From contig CAWEDK010000020.1 of NCBI GenBank assembly GCA_963807865.1, forward strand, positions 248,001 to 312,000: DNA of 64,000 nucleotides, read 5' to 3'. The notes under the pieces were generated by a model, which saw nothing but the letters and a program-made list of their open reading frames with translations, ran no database searches and was not told where the DNA came from. Shown here one piece after another: positions 44,042 through 53,810 of the stretch. Both the position numbers and the translations under genes were made by a program. The DNA comes from VAZQ01 sp963807865. GTDB taxonomy: Bacteria > Pseudomonadota > Alphaproteobacteria > Rhizobiales > Xanthobacteraceae. Positions within the stretch are counted from its first letter, which is position 1. The number at the start of each line of letters is the position of its first letter.

Positions 44042-44853
44042 ATGACGTATCGCAGGAACATATGGGGCCCGCTCGCTTCCGACGACATCGGAGCGAACGT
44101 CGGGGCGCCATTCCCTGCGGTGTCAATTCTGATCACCGACAGCCACCCGCCCTTTCAGTTCGATACCTTGGTCCAAACGTCCACGACTTCCGCTTCGACA
44201 ACTCCGATCCATGTCGGCATCGGCTTCGTGGACGAGCCGCTCGCGTTTATCGACGCGACATCCGCGCCGGCGTCGCCCGGCGGTGCGCAAACCTCGTCGT
44301 TGACCTTTGACGAACTTTCGTCGCTCTACCCCCGAATCGCGTGGCCATCTTTATCCGATCAGATCGCGTCAATGATCGGAGAAATCCTTTCGCAGAACCC
44401 TTTGTTGCACGACGTCGTGGAACGAGCCGGCCCAGTGTTTGACATCTCGTCGCTCTTTTCGGGCATCGAATGGCCGCCATTGTTCGGCCAGAGCGCTGCG
44501 CCGACCGATGGGATTGTAGCACTGGATACGCCCTCACAAGGCGATGCAGGGACCGGCTTGATTCAGGACACCGGTCCCGCGGGCCTCGACTGGCGGATCA
44601 CACCCGACTTCGACGATGATCCGGGTTGGCATCCGGGCGTCATCTTTCCGCCGACCCCACGACTGACAACGGCGATTCACGGCCGGACACGCCGGCCGGG
44701 ATCGACGCCATGCAGGATACGGATCCTCCTTCCGGCGACCGCGCGGACTTACCGCCGGCGGCTCTCCAAGACGAGGAGCGGGCGCTGACCTACGACGAAG
44801 TCTCTGCGCAATATCCCGGCATTGTCTGGCCGGCCAATTGGTGGGTGCTTTAG
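44042..44853 (+). CDS. Hypothetical protein with W/P-rich repeat motif (frame-broken)
   Basis: About 269 residues if two extra G near 44654-44657 are removed, joining ...HPGVIFP to HPTTDNGDSRPDTPAG. No signal peptide or membrane helix. A motif is repeated: LTFDELSSLYPRIAWPSL (about residues 86-103), a shorter SSLFSGIEWPPLFG, and LTYDEVSAQYPGIVWPANWW at the C-terminal end. The consensus L-T-[FY]-D-E-x-S-x-x-Y-P-x-I-x-W-P is seen directly. The remainder is rich in Asp, Pro, Ser and Thr and probably disordered. No family is recognised. Confidence 0.6.
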
Positions 44854-45269
44854 CAGGCTCACTCGGCAAGGCGCTGACCTAAAGTCTGCTCGCTCCGGCA
44901 ACTCGCGGGAGTTGATATCAAGACGAAGGCGCCGGCGGCAATAGCCGCGCAGAGGGTCCGCTCGGAGAACTGGAACGCGCGCTAAGGGCGGCCCTCGCGA
45001 GTCAGCAGCTGATGATGCCCGCCCGTTGTGAACCTCGACGTCCGGCTCTGGGTCCACGGCGGACATCCGTGGGCGGGCGGGCTTGGCTCACCATGACGCG
45101 AATGACTCAACGCAGAATGTTTGCGTTCAGCGTTCTAACGCCATGATCAAGCTGCGAGAACGTTAGTTGCCGCCGCAACCATCGCGTTTAGCCGCAACTG
45201 TGGCCAGTCGGGCACATGCATTTCACAAAATCTATGGTTAATTGTCTTCCTTAATATGACTGGGGGGTC
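44854..45269. other. Intergenic region, no gene recognised
   Basis: About 415 bases before the fourth barrel gene. No coding region is credible. A GGGGGG tract at 45259-45265 serves as the ribosome-binding site of the barrel. Confidence 0.45.
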
Positions 45270-46103
45270 ATGAAAATGAACAAACTCGTAACTGCAGGCA
45301 TCGCGTTCCTAGCACTTGGCCTGAGCGTTCCCGCGCAAGCGGCGGACATGCCGGTGAAGTACGTTGCGCCAGCTCCGGCCTTTACCTGGACCGGCTGCTA
45401 TGTGGGTGTCCACATCGGTTACAAGTGGGGCACCAGCAAGCAGACCTCTGATGGGAATTTCGGTGGGGTGTTCTTCCCACAATTCGTTGGGGTCGACTTG
45501 ACGGACAACTACAACGTTAACGGTCCTGTCGGAGGTGGCGAAGCTGGCTGTAACTATCAGACCGGCAATTGGGTGTGGGGCATCGAGGTCGACGGCGGTT
45601 GGTCGTCGGCGAGCGGGCAAGCAACTACCTCGCAGGCGATGATCGCGCTTGGCATCAATCCGGTTCGCCGTTTCAGCACCAACGAGCGTTGGCTCGCCAC
45701 TGCTCGCGGCCGTCTCGGCTGGGCCGCCGACCGCTGGATGTGGTACGTGACCGGCGGCGCCGCCTGGTCGGGCTTCGACGTCAACAACGACGCCGCCGCC
45801 GCCGCCATTGCCAATGCCGCACTATTCGATCGCCAGCCAACTCGGGTCAATCGCGGTGGCTGGATCGTGGGCGTCGGCACTGAATACGCCCTGCTCGGCG
45901 GCTGGTCGGTGAAGAGCGAATTGCTCTATGCCAACTTCGGTACGTTCCACTACACTGACGTTCAGTCCCCGACGGGTGGCTGCCTCCAATGCTTCTCCGC
46001 CGACGTCAAGATGCACGAATATGTCTGGCGCGTCGGCATGAACTACCGCTTCGACTGGGCCTCCTGGGGCAAGGGCAAGGCTCCGGTTGTTGCCAAGTAC
46101 TGA
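45270..46103 (+). CDS. Outer-membrane beta-barrel protein 4 (Omp25/Omp31 family)
   Basis: 277-residue barrel with signal peptide LVTAGIAFLALGLSVPAQAA and mature start ADMPVKYVAPAPAFTWTGCY, the shared W-T-G-C-Y motif. Strands: GNWVWGIEVDGGWSSASGQA, LATARGRLGWAADRWMWYVT, and VKSELLYANFGTFHYTD. Unlike the other barrels it has an extra Cys pair (GGCLQCFS) in an extracellular-loop position. ATG 45270 follows GGGGGG; a second ATG two codons on is less well placed. A strong terminator follows. Confidence 0.92.
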   Translation: MKMNKLVTAGIAFLALGLSVPAQAADMPVKYVAPAPAFTWTGCYVGVHIGYKWGTSKQTSDGNFGGVFFPQFVGVDLTDNYNVNGPVGGGEAGCNYQTGNWVWGIEVDGGWSSASGQATTSQAMIALGINPVRRFSTNERWLATARGRLGWAADRWMWYVTGGAAWSGFDVNNDAAAAAIANAALFDRQPTRVNRGGWIVGVGTEYALLGGWSVKSELLYANFGTFHYTDVQSPTGGCLQCFSADVKMHEYVWRVGMNYRFDWASWGKGKAPVVAKY

Positions 46104-46166
46104 GGCAGAGCTTCCATCGGGAACCATCCCGATGGATTACCGGGATTGAACCCCCCGGTAATTTGG

Positions 46167-46193
46167 CCCCGGCGGCTTCATCACCCGCCGGGG
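46167..46193 (+). terminator. Intrinsic terminator after barrel gene 4
   Basis: CCCCGGCGG, CTTCATCAC, CCGCCGGGG, followed by TAGTTTATTTT: nine-base-pair GC stem plus T-rich tail, 64 bases after the stop. Confidence 0.9.
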
Positions 46194-46444
46194 TAGTTTA
46201 TTTTGCTAGTTCGCACCGCGAAGCGAATGAACACGCGACTTGCGGCTTGGCGTACAGGTTGTTGGGACTGGAAACCCGCACATACCTCGAAGGGCGCGCA
46301 GACAGAAATCATCTAGTGCGACGACGGCCAGGATGTCTGCCCATGGCCCATCGCGTCCGTTCACGGCAACGCGCACTTCAGTCGCTCTTGGGGCAAAGAT
46401 GGGGTAATCGGCCGGCAGCTTGTGGATAGCTGAAGATTTTGGGT

Positions 46445-46515
46445 GCTGCGCTTCAGGCTGATGGTGAAACGAGGTCCGTGATTACGGCCTCAAGCATCAG
46501 AAGGAGAAGCGCAGC
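46445..46515 (+). repeat. Inverted repeat directly upstream of the transposase start
   Basis: TGCTGCGCTTC (46444-46454) and GAAGCGCAGCA (46506-46516) are perfect 11-base arms about 51 bases apart; the second arm includes the first base of the transposase ATG. In the mRNA the arm would pair next to the start codon and could limit translation, or it may be a recombination site. Confidence 0.7.
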
Positions 46516-47550
46516 ATGGACCATTTTGCTGGACTGGACGTTTCGGTCAAGGAGACAAGCGTCTGCATTGTGGATGACGCAGGCAAGATCGTTCGAGAAG
46601 TAAAGGTGGCGAGCGAACCTGAAGCGTTATTGGCGGTTCTGAAGAACCCAGCCTACCACTTCAAGCGAATTGGATTGGAAGCCGGACCACTGTCGCAATG
46701 GCTATACAGCGCGCTCGCCGAAGCAGAGCTGCCGGTGATCTGCGTCGAAACGCGGCACATGCAAGCGGTGCTGAAGGCGCAGATCAACAAGACGGACCGC
46801 AACGATGCGCGCGGCATTGCGCAGATGATGCGAGTAGGGCTTTATCGTCCGGTCCATGTGAAGACGCTACGCAGTCAGAAACTGCGGATGCTGCTGACCC
46901 ATCGCAAGCTGCTGCAGTCCAAGGCGATCGCGATCGAGAACGATCTGCGCGGCACCCTGCGCAACTTCGGCCTTAAGGTTGGAATGGTCGGAAAGGTGAG
47001 GTTCGAGGCGCGTATCAAGGAGCTTGTCGAGAACCTCCCCGACCTAGCCGTGCTGGTCGAACCGCTACTCCTTGTCCGGCGGACGCTTCGCGAACAGATC
47101 ATCGTTCTGCATCGCCGCTTGCTGACCATCGTCCGGGACGATGACGTGTGCCGCCGCCTGATGACGACCCCTGGTGTCGGCCCGGTGGTGGCGCTGACCT
47201 ATCGCGCCACCGTCGATGTGCCGGCTCGCTTCCGCAAATCCAAGGCAGTCGGGGCTGTGTTTGGGCTGACGTGCGCCAAGTATCAATCTGGGGAGATCGA
47301 TTGGAGCGGCAGAATATCACGCTGCGGAGATGAGATGATGCGGGTCATGCTCTACGAAGCAGCTCAGGCCATGCTGCGTTCGAAGAAATGGTCCTGGCTC
47401 AAGGCCTGGGCGATGCAGATCGCCAGGCGCCGTGGGATGAAAAAGGCGATCGTGGCTCTGGCCCGTCGGCTGGCCGTGATCATGCACCGTATATGGGTCG
47501 ATGGCACCGAATTCCGCTGGACCCGGGAACAAGCTGCGGCGGCAGCATGA
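46516..47550 (+). CDS. IS110-family transposase
   Basis: 344-residue recombinase with the DEDD (RuvC-like) domain at the N terminus: Asp in FAGLDVSVKETSVCIVDD, Glu in IGLEAGPLSQWL, and two Asp in NKTDRNDARGIAQMMRVGLY. The C-terminal Tnp_20/IS116 domain has LMTTPGVGPVVALTYRATVD and the serine-bearing FGLTCAKYQSGEIDWSGRIS then RCGDEMMR. Length and both domains are complete, so the enzyme may be active. It starts right after an inverted repeat. Confidence 0.95.
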   Translation: MDHFAGLDVSVKETSVCIVDDAGKIVREVKVASEPEALLAVLKNPAYHFKRIGLEAGPLSQWLYSALAEAELPVICVETRHMQAVLKAQINKTDRNDARGIAQMMRVGLYRPVHVKTLRSQKLRMLLTHRKLLQSKAIAIENDLRGTLRNFGLKVGMVGKVRFEARIKELVENLPDLAVLVEPLLLVRRTLREQIIVLHRRLLTIVRDDDVCRRLMTTPGVGPVVALTYRATVDVPARFRKSKAVGAVFGLTCAKYQSGEIDWSGRISRCGDEMMRVMLYEAAQAMLRSKKWSWLKAWAMQIARRRGMKKAIVALARRLAVIMHRIWVDGTEFRWTREQAAAAA

Positions 47551-47827
47551 CAACCGTACAGTATCAAATCCGATAGGAGGAAAATCGAGCTCCACCAAGC
47601 GGTGGAATGATGTCCCTCGCGGGACGATGGATGAGGTGAGTTCGCATGTCCGCTTGGACCTGTCGTCACGCTGACGGTACGGCCGTGGCAAAGATTGTTC
47701 CCCTCGTCTTCGAATCCCATGCTGGAAGGGCCTTGGTGCCGATTCCGAAGAGAAGCACGAGCCCGTGAGCGACATCGACACCGTCATGGTGGATAGCCTG
47801 AAAGCGCTTGACCCCATACGGCCGATT
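47551..47827 (+). ncRNA. Candidate IS110 bridge RNA region
   Basis: About 275 noncoding bases follow the transposase inside the element. IS110-family elements are known to carry a structured guide (bridge) RNA in their noncoding ends, at the 3' side for the IS1111 branch. The stretch has several complementary pieces (TCCACCAAGCGGTGGA; TCCCTCGCGGGACGA) that could form stem-loops. The RNA itself is inferred from family knowledge. Confidence 0.4.
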
Positions 47828-47828
47828 A

Positions 47829-48133
47829 GAGAAGCGGACATTAAGCCGGGGCAGGTCACATAACCGATTTATGAGTACACCCCCTAGATGTCAGTTCGTC
47901 CCCGCGAAATCGAGGACCCAGCGCAAAATGTGCGTGCAAGAGAAGAAAAGCAGAAGGACTGGGTGCCCGCTTGCGCGGGCACGAGCGGAGGGAGCGGCTT
48001 TACTCCATCGGATCGGATCCCAGAGCGCGCGTTCTTCGTTCCTTCACCCCGCTGCGTCAGGCGCACGCGACCCGCCAAAACGAAACGGGCGCGCTCAAGG
48101 CGCGCCCGTCGGTGTTCCCATCCAACTGTCAAA
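47829..48133. other. Intergenic region with dispersed repeats
   Basis: Between the IS element and the large coiled-coil gene. It holds AGAAGCGGACATT (47831-47843, ATGTCCGCTT family), a GTCCCCGC-class copy at about 47961-47992 (GGTGCCCGCTTGCGCGGGCA), and the terminator at 48085. No gene is supported. Confidence 0.6.
48085..48109 (-). terminator. Terminator of the large coiled-coil gene
   Basis: On the minus strand ACGGGCGCGC, CTTGA, GCGCGCCCGT, then TTTCGTTTTGG: a ten-base-pair stem with a T-rich tail, 24 bases after the stop at 48134. Confidence 0.85.
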
Positions 48134-51100
48134 TCAGTCGAAGCGTCCCGCCGCGTGCGCGAGCATGGTGTAGACCTTGCCCGTCTCGGAGGTGAGATAG
48201 GTGCGCGCCACCACCTGGCCACGGTCGTCGCGCGAAACCTCTTCGAGCAATCGCTCGAACTCCGCGATGTAGCGATCGACGGTACGCATGAAATCGCGGT
48301 CGCCGCGATACTTGCGCCGGATCTCCTCGAACGCCTGCTGGCCCTGCATGGTGTAGAGCTTGCGCGTGAACACGTTGCGCTCGCCGCGCTTGTAGCGATC
48401 CCACAGGTCGGCGGCCTCTTCGTGATCGATCATGCGGGCGATGTCGACCGCGAGCGAGTCGAGCGAATCGATCGGGTTGCGATCGGAGCGCTGGGCGTCA
48501 GGCGCCGGACCGCGCGGCGGCTCGCCACGCGGCTCGTTCCGCTGGGGCGGCTGCTCGGGCTCCTCGCGCGAGGCGCGCGTCAGGATGTCGGACAGCCAGC
48601 CCGCGCGGCCGCCGCCGGCTTGCGGCTGCGCCGGCGTCTCGCCTCGTCGCGCCGGCGGCGCGGGCACCTGCGGGGTGCCCATGCCGGTGATATCGGCCCG
48701 CGGACGGGCGGGCGGCGCCTCCGGAATCCGACCGCCGCCGTTGGTCATCGCCGGCTCTTCGCGAACCATGCGGCGCGGCTGCGCGGTTTCGGCAGCCTCG
48801 ATCCGGCGCGGTGGCGCCGGCGGCTCGACCGCGTCGAGCGTGCGGCCATGCCGGGCTACGATGCGGTTGAGTTCGGCCAGCGCCTCGATCTGATCGACGA
48901 TCACGCGGCGCATCTGGGCGGCGCTCTCGGCGGTTTCCTGCGGCAGTTCGAGAATGCCCTTGCGCAGTTCCGTGCGCGTGGCTTCGAGTTCCTGCTGCAT
49001 TTCGGCGGTCATCTGCTTCAGCCCGCCGATGACCTCGGTGAAGCGCTGGGCCGCTTCGGCCAGCATGGCGTTGGATTCGCCCGACGCCTGCTCGTAGACG
49101 CTGCGCAATGTCTCCGCGGTACGCTTGCGCTCTTCCTCGGCGCCGGTGCGGATCGCGTCGAAATTCTCCGCGATGGCGCGAGCGCCGCCGGTCGTCGAAC
49201 TCGGCCACCAGCCGGGCGATGTCGCGGGCGCGGTCGGACGCGCCTTCGAGCGACTGGTCGAGCAGCGTCGAAAACCGCGCGAGGCGCTGTTCGAGGTCGT
49301 TGCCCTTGTTGTCGAGCGTGGTCACCAGCGTGTCGAGCTCGGTGCGCCGCTCCATCAGTGCGCCTTCGGTGCGCCGGTTGCTGCGGTCGACCAGCGCGAC
49401 CGCCTCCGCCAGCGCGCGGCCGTGGGCGTCGAACTGGCCCGAAAGCTGCTGGAGATCGGTGAGCGTCTGGCCGGTCACGGTCTGGAAGCTCGTAATGTGC
49501 TGCTCGACCTGGTTGTTCGCCACGCCGGTCTTTGACGCGACCTCGTTCATGGCGGTGACGAAATCGGACACTCGCGTGACCAGCGTCTGCTCGATCTCGC
49601 TCATGTTCTCGTGCGCGCCGCTGAGCACTTCCTGCAGCAGGATATTGGCCTCGCGCAGACGCTCGAACAGCGCGGTGGTGTCCGACCGCAGCATGCCGTG
49701 CGTCTCCAGCATTTCGGAGACCGCGGCCGATGCGGTCTGCTTGGACTGTTCGACGGCGGCCTGCGTGGTTTCCTGCAGTTCGCGCATCGTTCGCGCAATC
49801 GACTTCGAGGCGCCCTGCGTCGCCAGTTCGGCGCTGTCGCGCAGATCCTTGACGGCGCGGTGAACGGCGTCGCTCGAGGCCGTGATCGCCGCGCTCTGGG
49901 TGCTCTGCAATTCCTTGAGCGACCGTGCGATCGAGCCCGTGCCGCTTTCGGTGGCCTCGTTGATGAGCCGGGCGATGTGCTCGCTGTTGTCCATCATCGT
50001 CTGCGTGAAGGTGAGCCCCTTCGCTTCGATCGCCTTCACCGCGTGGTCGGTGACGCGGCCGACCTCGCTCGAGAAATCCTGGCTCTTCGTGCTGAGCGCG
50101 GCGAGCAACACGCTCGACTTCTCGTCGAGAATGCGGGTCATCTCGGCGGAACGCTGGCTGACCGCGGTGGCGATTTCGTCGGCTTTGCCGACGAAACTGC
50201 GCGCCACCTCGGAGCTGACGCCGAGCAGCGTGCGTTCGACTTCGCCGGCGTTCTGCTTGAGCACGTTGCTGACGCCGGTCGAGACCCCGGTCAGGCTGCG
50301 TTCGGCGTCGTGCGCGCTGGCGCGGATCGAGGCGGTGGTGCTGGTCGCAAGCTGTGCGAGCGCGCGCTCCGCCTCGCCCGCGTTGGTCTTGATCGTCTGA
50401 TTGAGCTGCTCGAGCCGCGTGGTCAGCATCGTGGACGTCGTGGCCGTCAGGTTGCCGATGGTGCGTTCGGCGTCGCCGGCATTGGTCCTGATGGTGTTCG
50501 CCATATGCTCGACGCGGCTGGTGATCGTCTCGACCGAGGTCGCGGTCAACTGCTCGATCGAATGCGTGGCTTCGCCGGTATGCGTCCGGATGGTGTGCGA
50601 CAACTGCTCCATGCGCGAGGTCAGCAGTTCGGCGGCGCTCTGACTGCGGACCTCGATCTCCTTCGTCACCGCCTCGGCGCGGCCGAGCAGCAGTTCCTCG
50701 AAGCGTCCGATGCGGGTGTCGAGATTGGCGGCGACTTCCATGGCGCGCGCGCCCATCGCGCGGTCGATGTCGTCGATCTTGGCGCCGAGGTTCTCGGCCA
50801 GCTTGGCGCCACGCACGTTGATGACGCTGGTGACGTCCGAGATGCGCTTGTCGAGCGCGGCGACCACCTCGGTGCCGCTCTCGGCGAGCGACTTGGACAT
50901 CTCCATGACGCGGGCGCCGAGCGCCTCGTTGAGCGTCTGGGTACGGCCGTGGAGCGCTTCCTGGAACCGGACGAACTGCTGGTCGAGGCTGGCGGTGACT
51001 TCGGCCGACTTGGTGGTGACGCGGGTGTCGAAATTGTCCAGATAATCGCGCATGGCGCTGGCGATTTCCTGGCTGCGTTCGCCCAGCCGCTCGACCATCT

Positions 51101-52769
51101 CGCCGCCGTAGGTCTTCACGGTGCGGTCGAACTCGCCGAGATGGCGGGTGATCAGGTTGCCGAGCGTGGTGGAGTCGCGGGCGATGCGTTCGGCCAGCTC
51201 CGACCCGCCGTGGTTGAACATGTCCTCGAACGACGTCAGGCGGGCGGCCAGCATTTCGCGGACCGAATCGCCGCGGTTGCCGAGCACGTCGGCCAGGTTC
51301 TCGGCGCTCTCGCGGAAGGTGTCGGCGACCCGGTTGGCGCGCTGGACGATGGTCTCGGTGATGCGTGCGCCGGTCTGCTCGAGCTTGGAGACCACGTCGC
51401 CGCCGCGCAGGCTGAGGTCGAGCACCAGCGAGTTGCCGGTGGTCTTGAGCGTCGAATTCACTTCGTCGACGCGGGTCGCGATGGTCTCGGACAGCCGGTT
51501 GCCGGTGTCGACCACCATGTCGGTGAGTTCCTGCGACCGGTCGGTCATCATGTCGAGGATGGCGCCCGACTTCTGCGCGAAGCCTTCGGTCACGCGGTCG
51601 AGCCGCACCGACATCATGTGCTGCAGGTTGGCGGCAATCTCGGTGAATTCGTCGCCGATGTGGTCGGTCTTGAAATTCAGCGTCGACGTCAAGCGGTCGC
51701 TGGCGGCCCCGATCGCCTGGCTGGTTTCGGCGCTGGTCACCTCCAGGCGGTCGAGCAGGTCGCCGCCGCGGGCGCCGAGCGACTCGATCATGGTGTCGCC
51801 GGCGTTGCCGAGCGCGCGGGTGATGTGCTCGCCCTTCTCGGCCAGCGCATGAGTGATCCGGCGCGAGGCTTCGTTGACCTGTTCGGCCACGAGCTCGCTG
51901 ATCTGCGAGATATCGTTGCCGAGATCGAGATGGATGCTGTTGATGGCGTCGCGGATCTGGTCGGCCTGGCCGACCAGGGTCTCGCGCTGCTTGCCGAGGT
52001 CCTGCAACAGGCCGCGGATGCGCACCTCGTTGTCGTTGTAGGCGTGCTCGAGCGCCGACACTTCGTTGGCGACCAGGGTCTCGAGTTCGGCGGCGCGCGC
52101 CAGCGCGCGCTCGATGCCGTCGCCCATGGCGGCGACCTCGCGCCGGATCGCCTGGCCGACCGTGACGATGGATTCGCGCGCCACCGTCTCGGGCTCGGCG
52201 AGCCGCATCGCGACCTCGGCCATCGACTGGGTGATGAGGCGCAGTTCCTGCGAGCGCCACGCCATATGGGCGAGCACGAAGAAGAAGATGATCGGCGCAA
52301 AGAAGATCAACGCCAGAACGGCCAGGATGGGCGCGCTGAGCCCGCTCGGGCCGAGCGAGGCCTTCAGGTCGGGCAGGTACATCCAGCCCAGAACGATGCC
52401 GGCCAGAACCCAGACCACGGCGAAGACGGTTGCCACCAGATAAGACGTGCGGGCTGGGCGGCGCTGGATCGACCGCAGAATCTGGCCGATCGACTCGCGG
52501 TCGTCGTTGGCCGGCCGGCGCATCGTGGCGGCTTCCTCGAGGCGTGCGACATCGTCGTCGAACGACTCTTCCCGGGGAATCGTGCGCCATGCCGGCTCGG
52601 CAGCGGTTTCCGCCGGAAAATGATCAGGGGCGGGCGGGGTTGCCGCCGCGGTGTCGGTCGCGCCGGTCGCGCCGGTGGCGGGATCGGTATCCCGGACATT
52701 GAGCGCGTCCTGGATCGCCGACAGCGCCGCTTCCGTCGGGTCCTTCATTTTCTTCGGAGTGTTCGCCAT
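48134..52769 (-). CDS. Large coiled-coil membrane protein, GPR/RgsE-like (one insertion)
   Basis: 1544 residues after deleting one G near 49188 (restores AEFDDRGARAIAENF). The N terminus is polar; two membrane helices follow at about 109-133 (YLVATVFAVVWVLAGIVLGW) and 146-168 (PILAVLALIFFAPIIFFFVL). Then come more than 1000 residues of amphipathic helix with apolipoprotein-like repeats, for example SEVARSFVGKADEIATAV and TLTTRLEQ-like units (TTRLEQLNQTIKTNAGEAER). A Pro-rich linker and a conserved C-terminal globular domain (IARMIDHEEAADLWDRYKRG, RKYRGDRDFMRTVDRYIAEF) close it. The layout matches the Growth Pole Ring protein of Agrobacterium and RgsE of Sinorhizobium, which organise unipolar growth. 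The assignment is by architecture, not alignment. Confidence 0.75.
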
Positions 52770-53290
52770 GTCGGTCGTCGCCTCGTCTTACGCAAAACCC
52801 CCACGCGGCAGGACGTACACCTGACCGCGCCACGAGCACGTGAGCCGCGAGAACCCTTTGGATCCCCTCTGGGCAGCCGGCCTCGTTACGCGCCGCGCTG
52901 ATATGCTACTGCCGCCTGGTCATCCTATCGGCTTGGTGAACTGAAGAAAACGGGTTGTTAAGGTCTCTTTAATCATCGTTAACGTCTGCTGTCCGGCAGG
53001 ACCAGTCTACGCCGGTCCCGCGCCAGTGTCTCTCGCAGCGTGAACTTTTGTCGAGCCACATTACGGCCGGCATACGGCCGGGCCCGACCTGCCTCCAGGG
53101 CGGCTGGCCAGGGCGCTGGTCTATGGCCGGATCCCGGGGAATTGGCGGGCGGGCGGCAGGGTGCCGGCGCCGCTTTAACCATGCAGACACGAAATGCCGC
53201 GCAGGTTTGGCCGGCGGCTTGAAATTTACCCGCTCTTGGGTGGTTCAGGATCACGCTCCAGGGGCGAAATGCCGCCGGGGGAGGTCATCC
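52770..53290. other. Divergent promoter region with CtrA site
   Basis: About 520 bases between the GPR-like gene and the Hpt gene. It holds the CtrA-type site at 52958 and a CGTTAACG-like sequence just beside it (GTTAAC at 52978). No gene or RNA is recognised in the rest. Confidence 0.5.
52958..52972. promoter_or_regulatory. CtrA-type binding site TTAA-N7-TTAA
   Basis: TTAAGGTCTCTTTAA is an exact match to the full-length CtrA consensus TTAA-N7-TTAA. It lies in the shared promoter region of the polar-growth gene (starts 189 bases away) and the Hpt gene (starts 319 bases away). CtrA is the master cell-cycle regulator of alphaproteobacteria, so cell-cycle control of one or both is a reasonable inference. 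Confidence 0.6.
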
Positions 53291-53680
53291 ATGTTCGCGT
53301 TGTCCGCTGCACCCATGCACCGTACGTCCACATCACGGCGACCGGCCCTCGAGCCAGCGATCGATAGCGCCCACCTCAAGCGCATGACGCTGGGAGAGCG
53401 CAGCCTGGAAGTGGAGGTGCTGCAACTGTTCGACCGCCAGGCCGGTATTCTGCTTGCCCGCATGGACGACGCTCCGCCTGAGACCATTTTGGTTTTCGCC
53501 CACACCCTCAAGGGCTCGGCGCGCGCGATCGGTGCCTGGTCGGTGGCGGCCGCGGCCGAGGCGGTAGAAGGGGCGACCGACGGCACCGGCCCGGAAAGCC
53601 TCGCCGAGGCCCTCGCGCGGTTGGCCGGCGCGCTCGGGGAGGCGCGGGCGGCCATCGTCCGGCTCCTGTCGCCGCAATAG
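53291..53680 (+). CDS. Hpt-domain histidine phosphotransfer protein
   Basis: 129-residue protein whose residues about 25-125 form an Hpt four-helix bundle. The phosphorylated His is in VFAHTLKGSARAIGAWSVAA (F-x-H-x-L-K-G-S). The protein would shuttle phosphate between histidine kinases and response regulators in a phosphorelay. ATG 53291 has a GGGGGAGG box 6 bases upstream. It is divergent from the GPR-like gene, with a CtrA-type site between them. It resembles single-domain Hpt proteins rather than ChpT, which is a longer dimeric protein. Confidence 0.88.
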   Translation: MFALSAAPMHRTSTSRRPALEPAIDSAHLKRMTLGERSLEVEVLQLFDRQAGILLARMDDAPPETILVFAHTLKGSARAIGAWSVAAAAEAVEGATDGTGPESLAEALARLAGALGEARAAIVRLLSPQ

Positions 53681-53810
53681 GCCGCCTCGCATCGATCGGC
53701 GGCCGGCCGGACCGGGGTCGTCCGGTGTTCAGGCTCCGGCACGTGCTCTGGCGTGGGGGCCTGCAAGCCGTTATATCCAGCCGTCCGCACCCCCTCCAAT
53801 CTACGTTTCC

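Larger units (their letters stand above)
46405..47828 (+). mobile_element. IS110-family insertion sequence
   Basis: An element of about 1.4 kb with a single transposase gene. TAATCGGCCG (46405-46414) and CGGCCGATTA (47819-47828) are a perfect 10-base outer inverted repeat and are taken as provisional ends. Inside them GCGCTTCAGGC (46448-46458) and GCCTGAAAGCGC (47796-47807) form a near-perfect subterminal inverted repeat. GTGGATAGC also occurs at both sides (46422-46430, 47789-47797) as a direct repeat, so true ends could be there. IS110 elements make no long terminal repeats and rarely target duplications, and the IS1111 branch has subterminal repeats and a long 3' noncoding part like this one. 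Confidence 0.75.

Noticed and set aside
2693..47992. GTCCCCGC-type repeats as a CRISPR array
   Set aside because: Copies are scattered and single or paired, with no regular spacers and no cas genes in the window.
49018..52901. Open frames of over 1000 residues on both strands across the coiled-coil gene
   Set aside because: They are frame shadows of the GPR-like gene: composition is extremely Arg/Gly rich and they lack start signals and motifs. The real gene has membrane helices, heptad-like helices, a start and a terminator.
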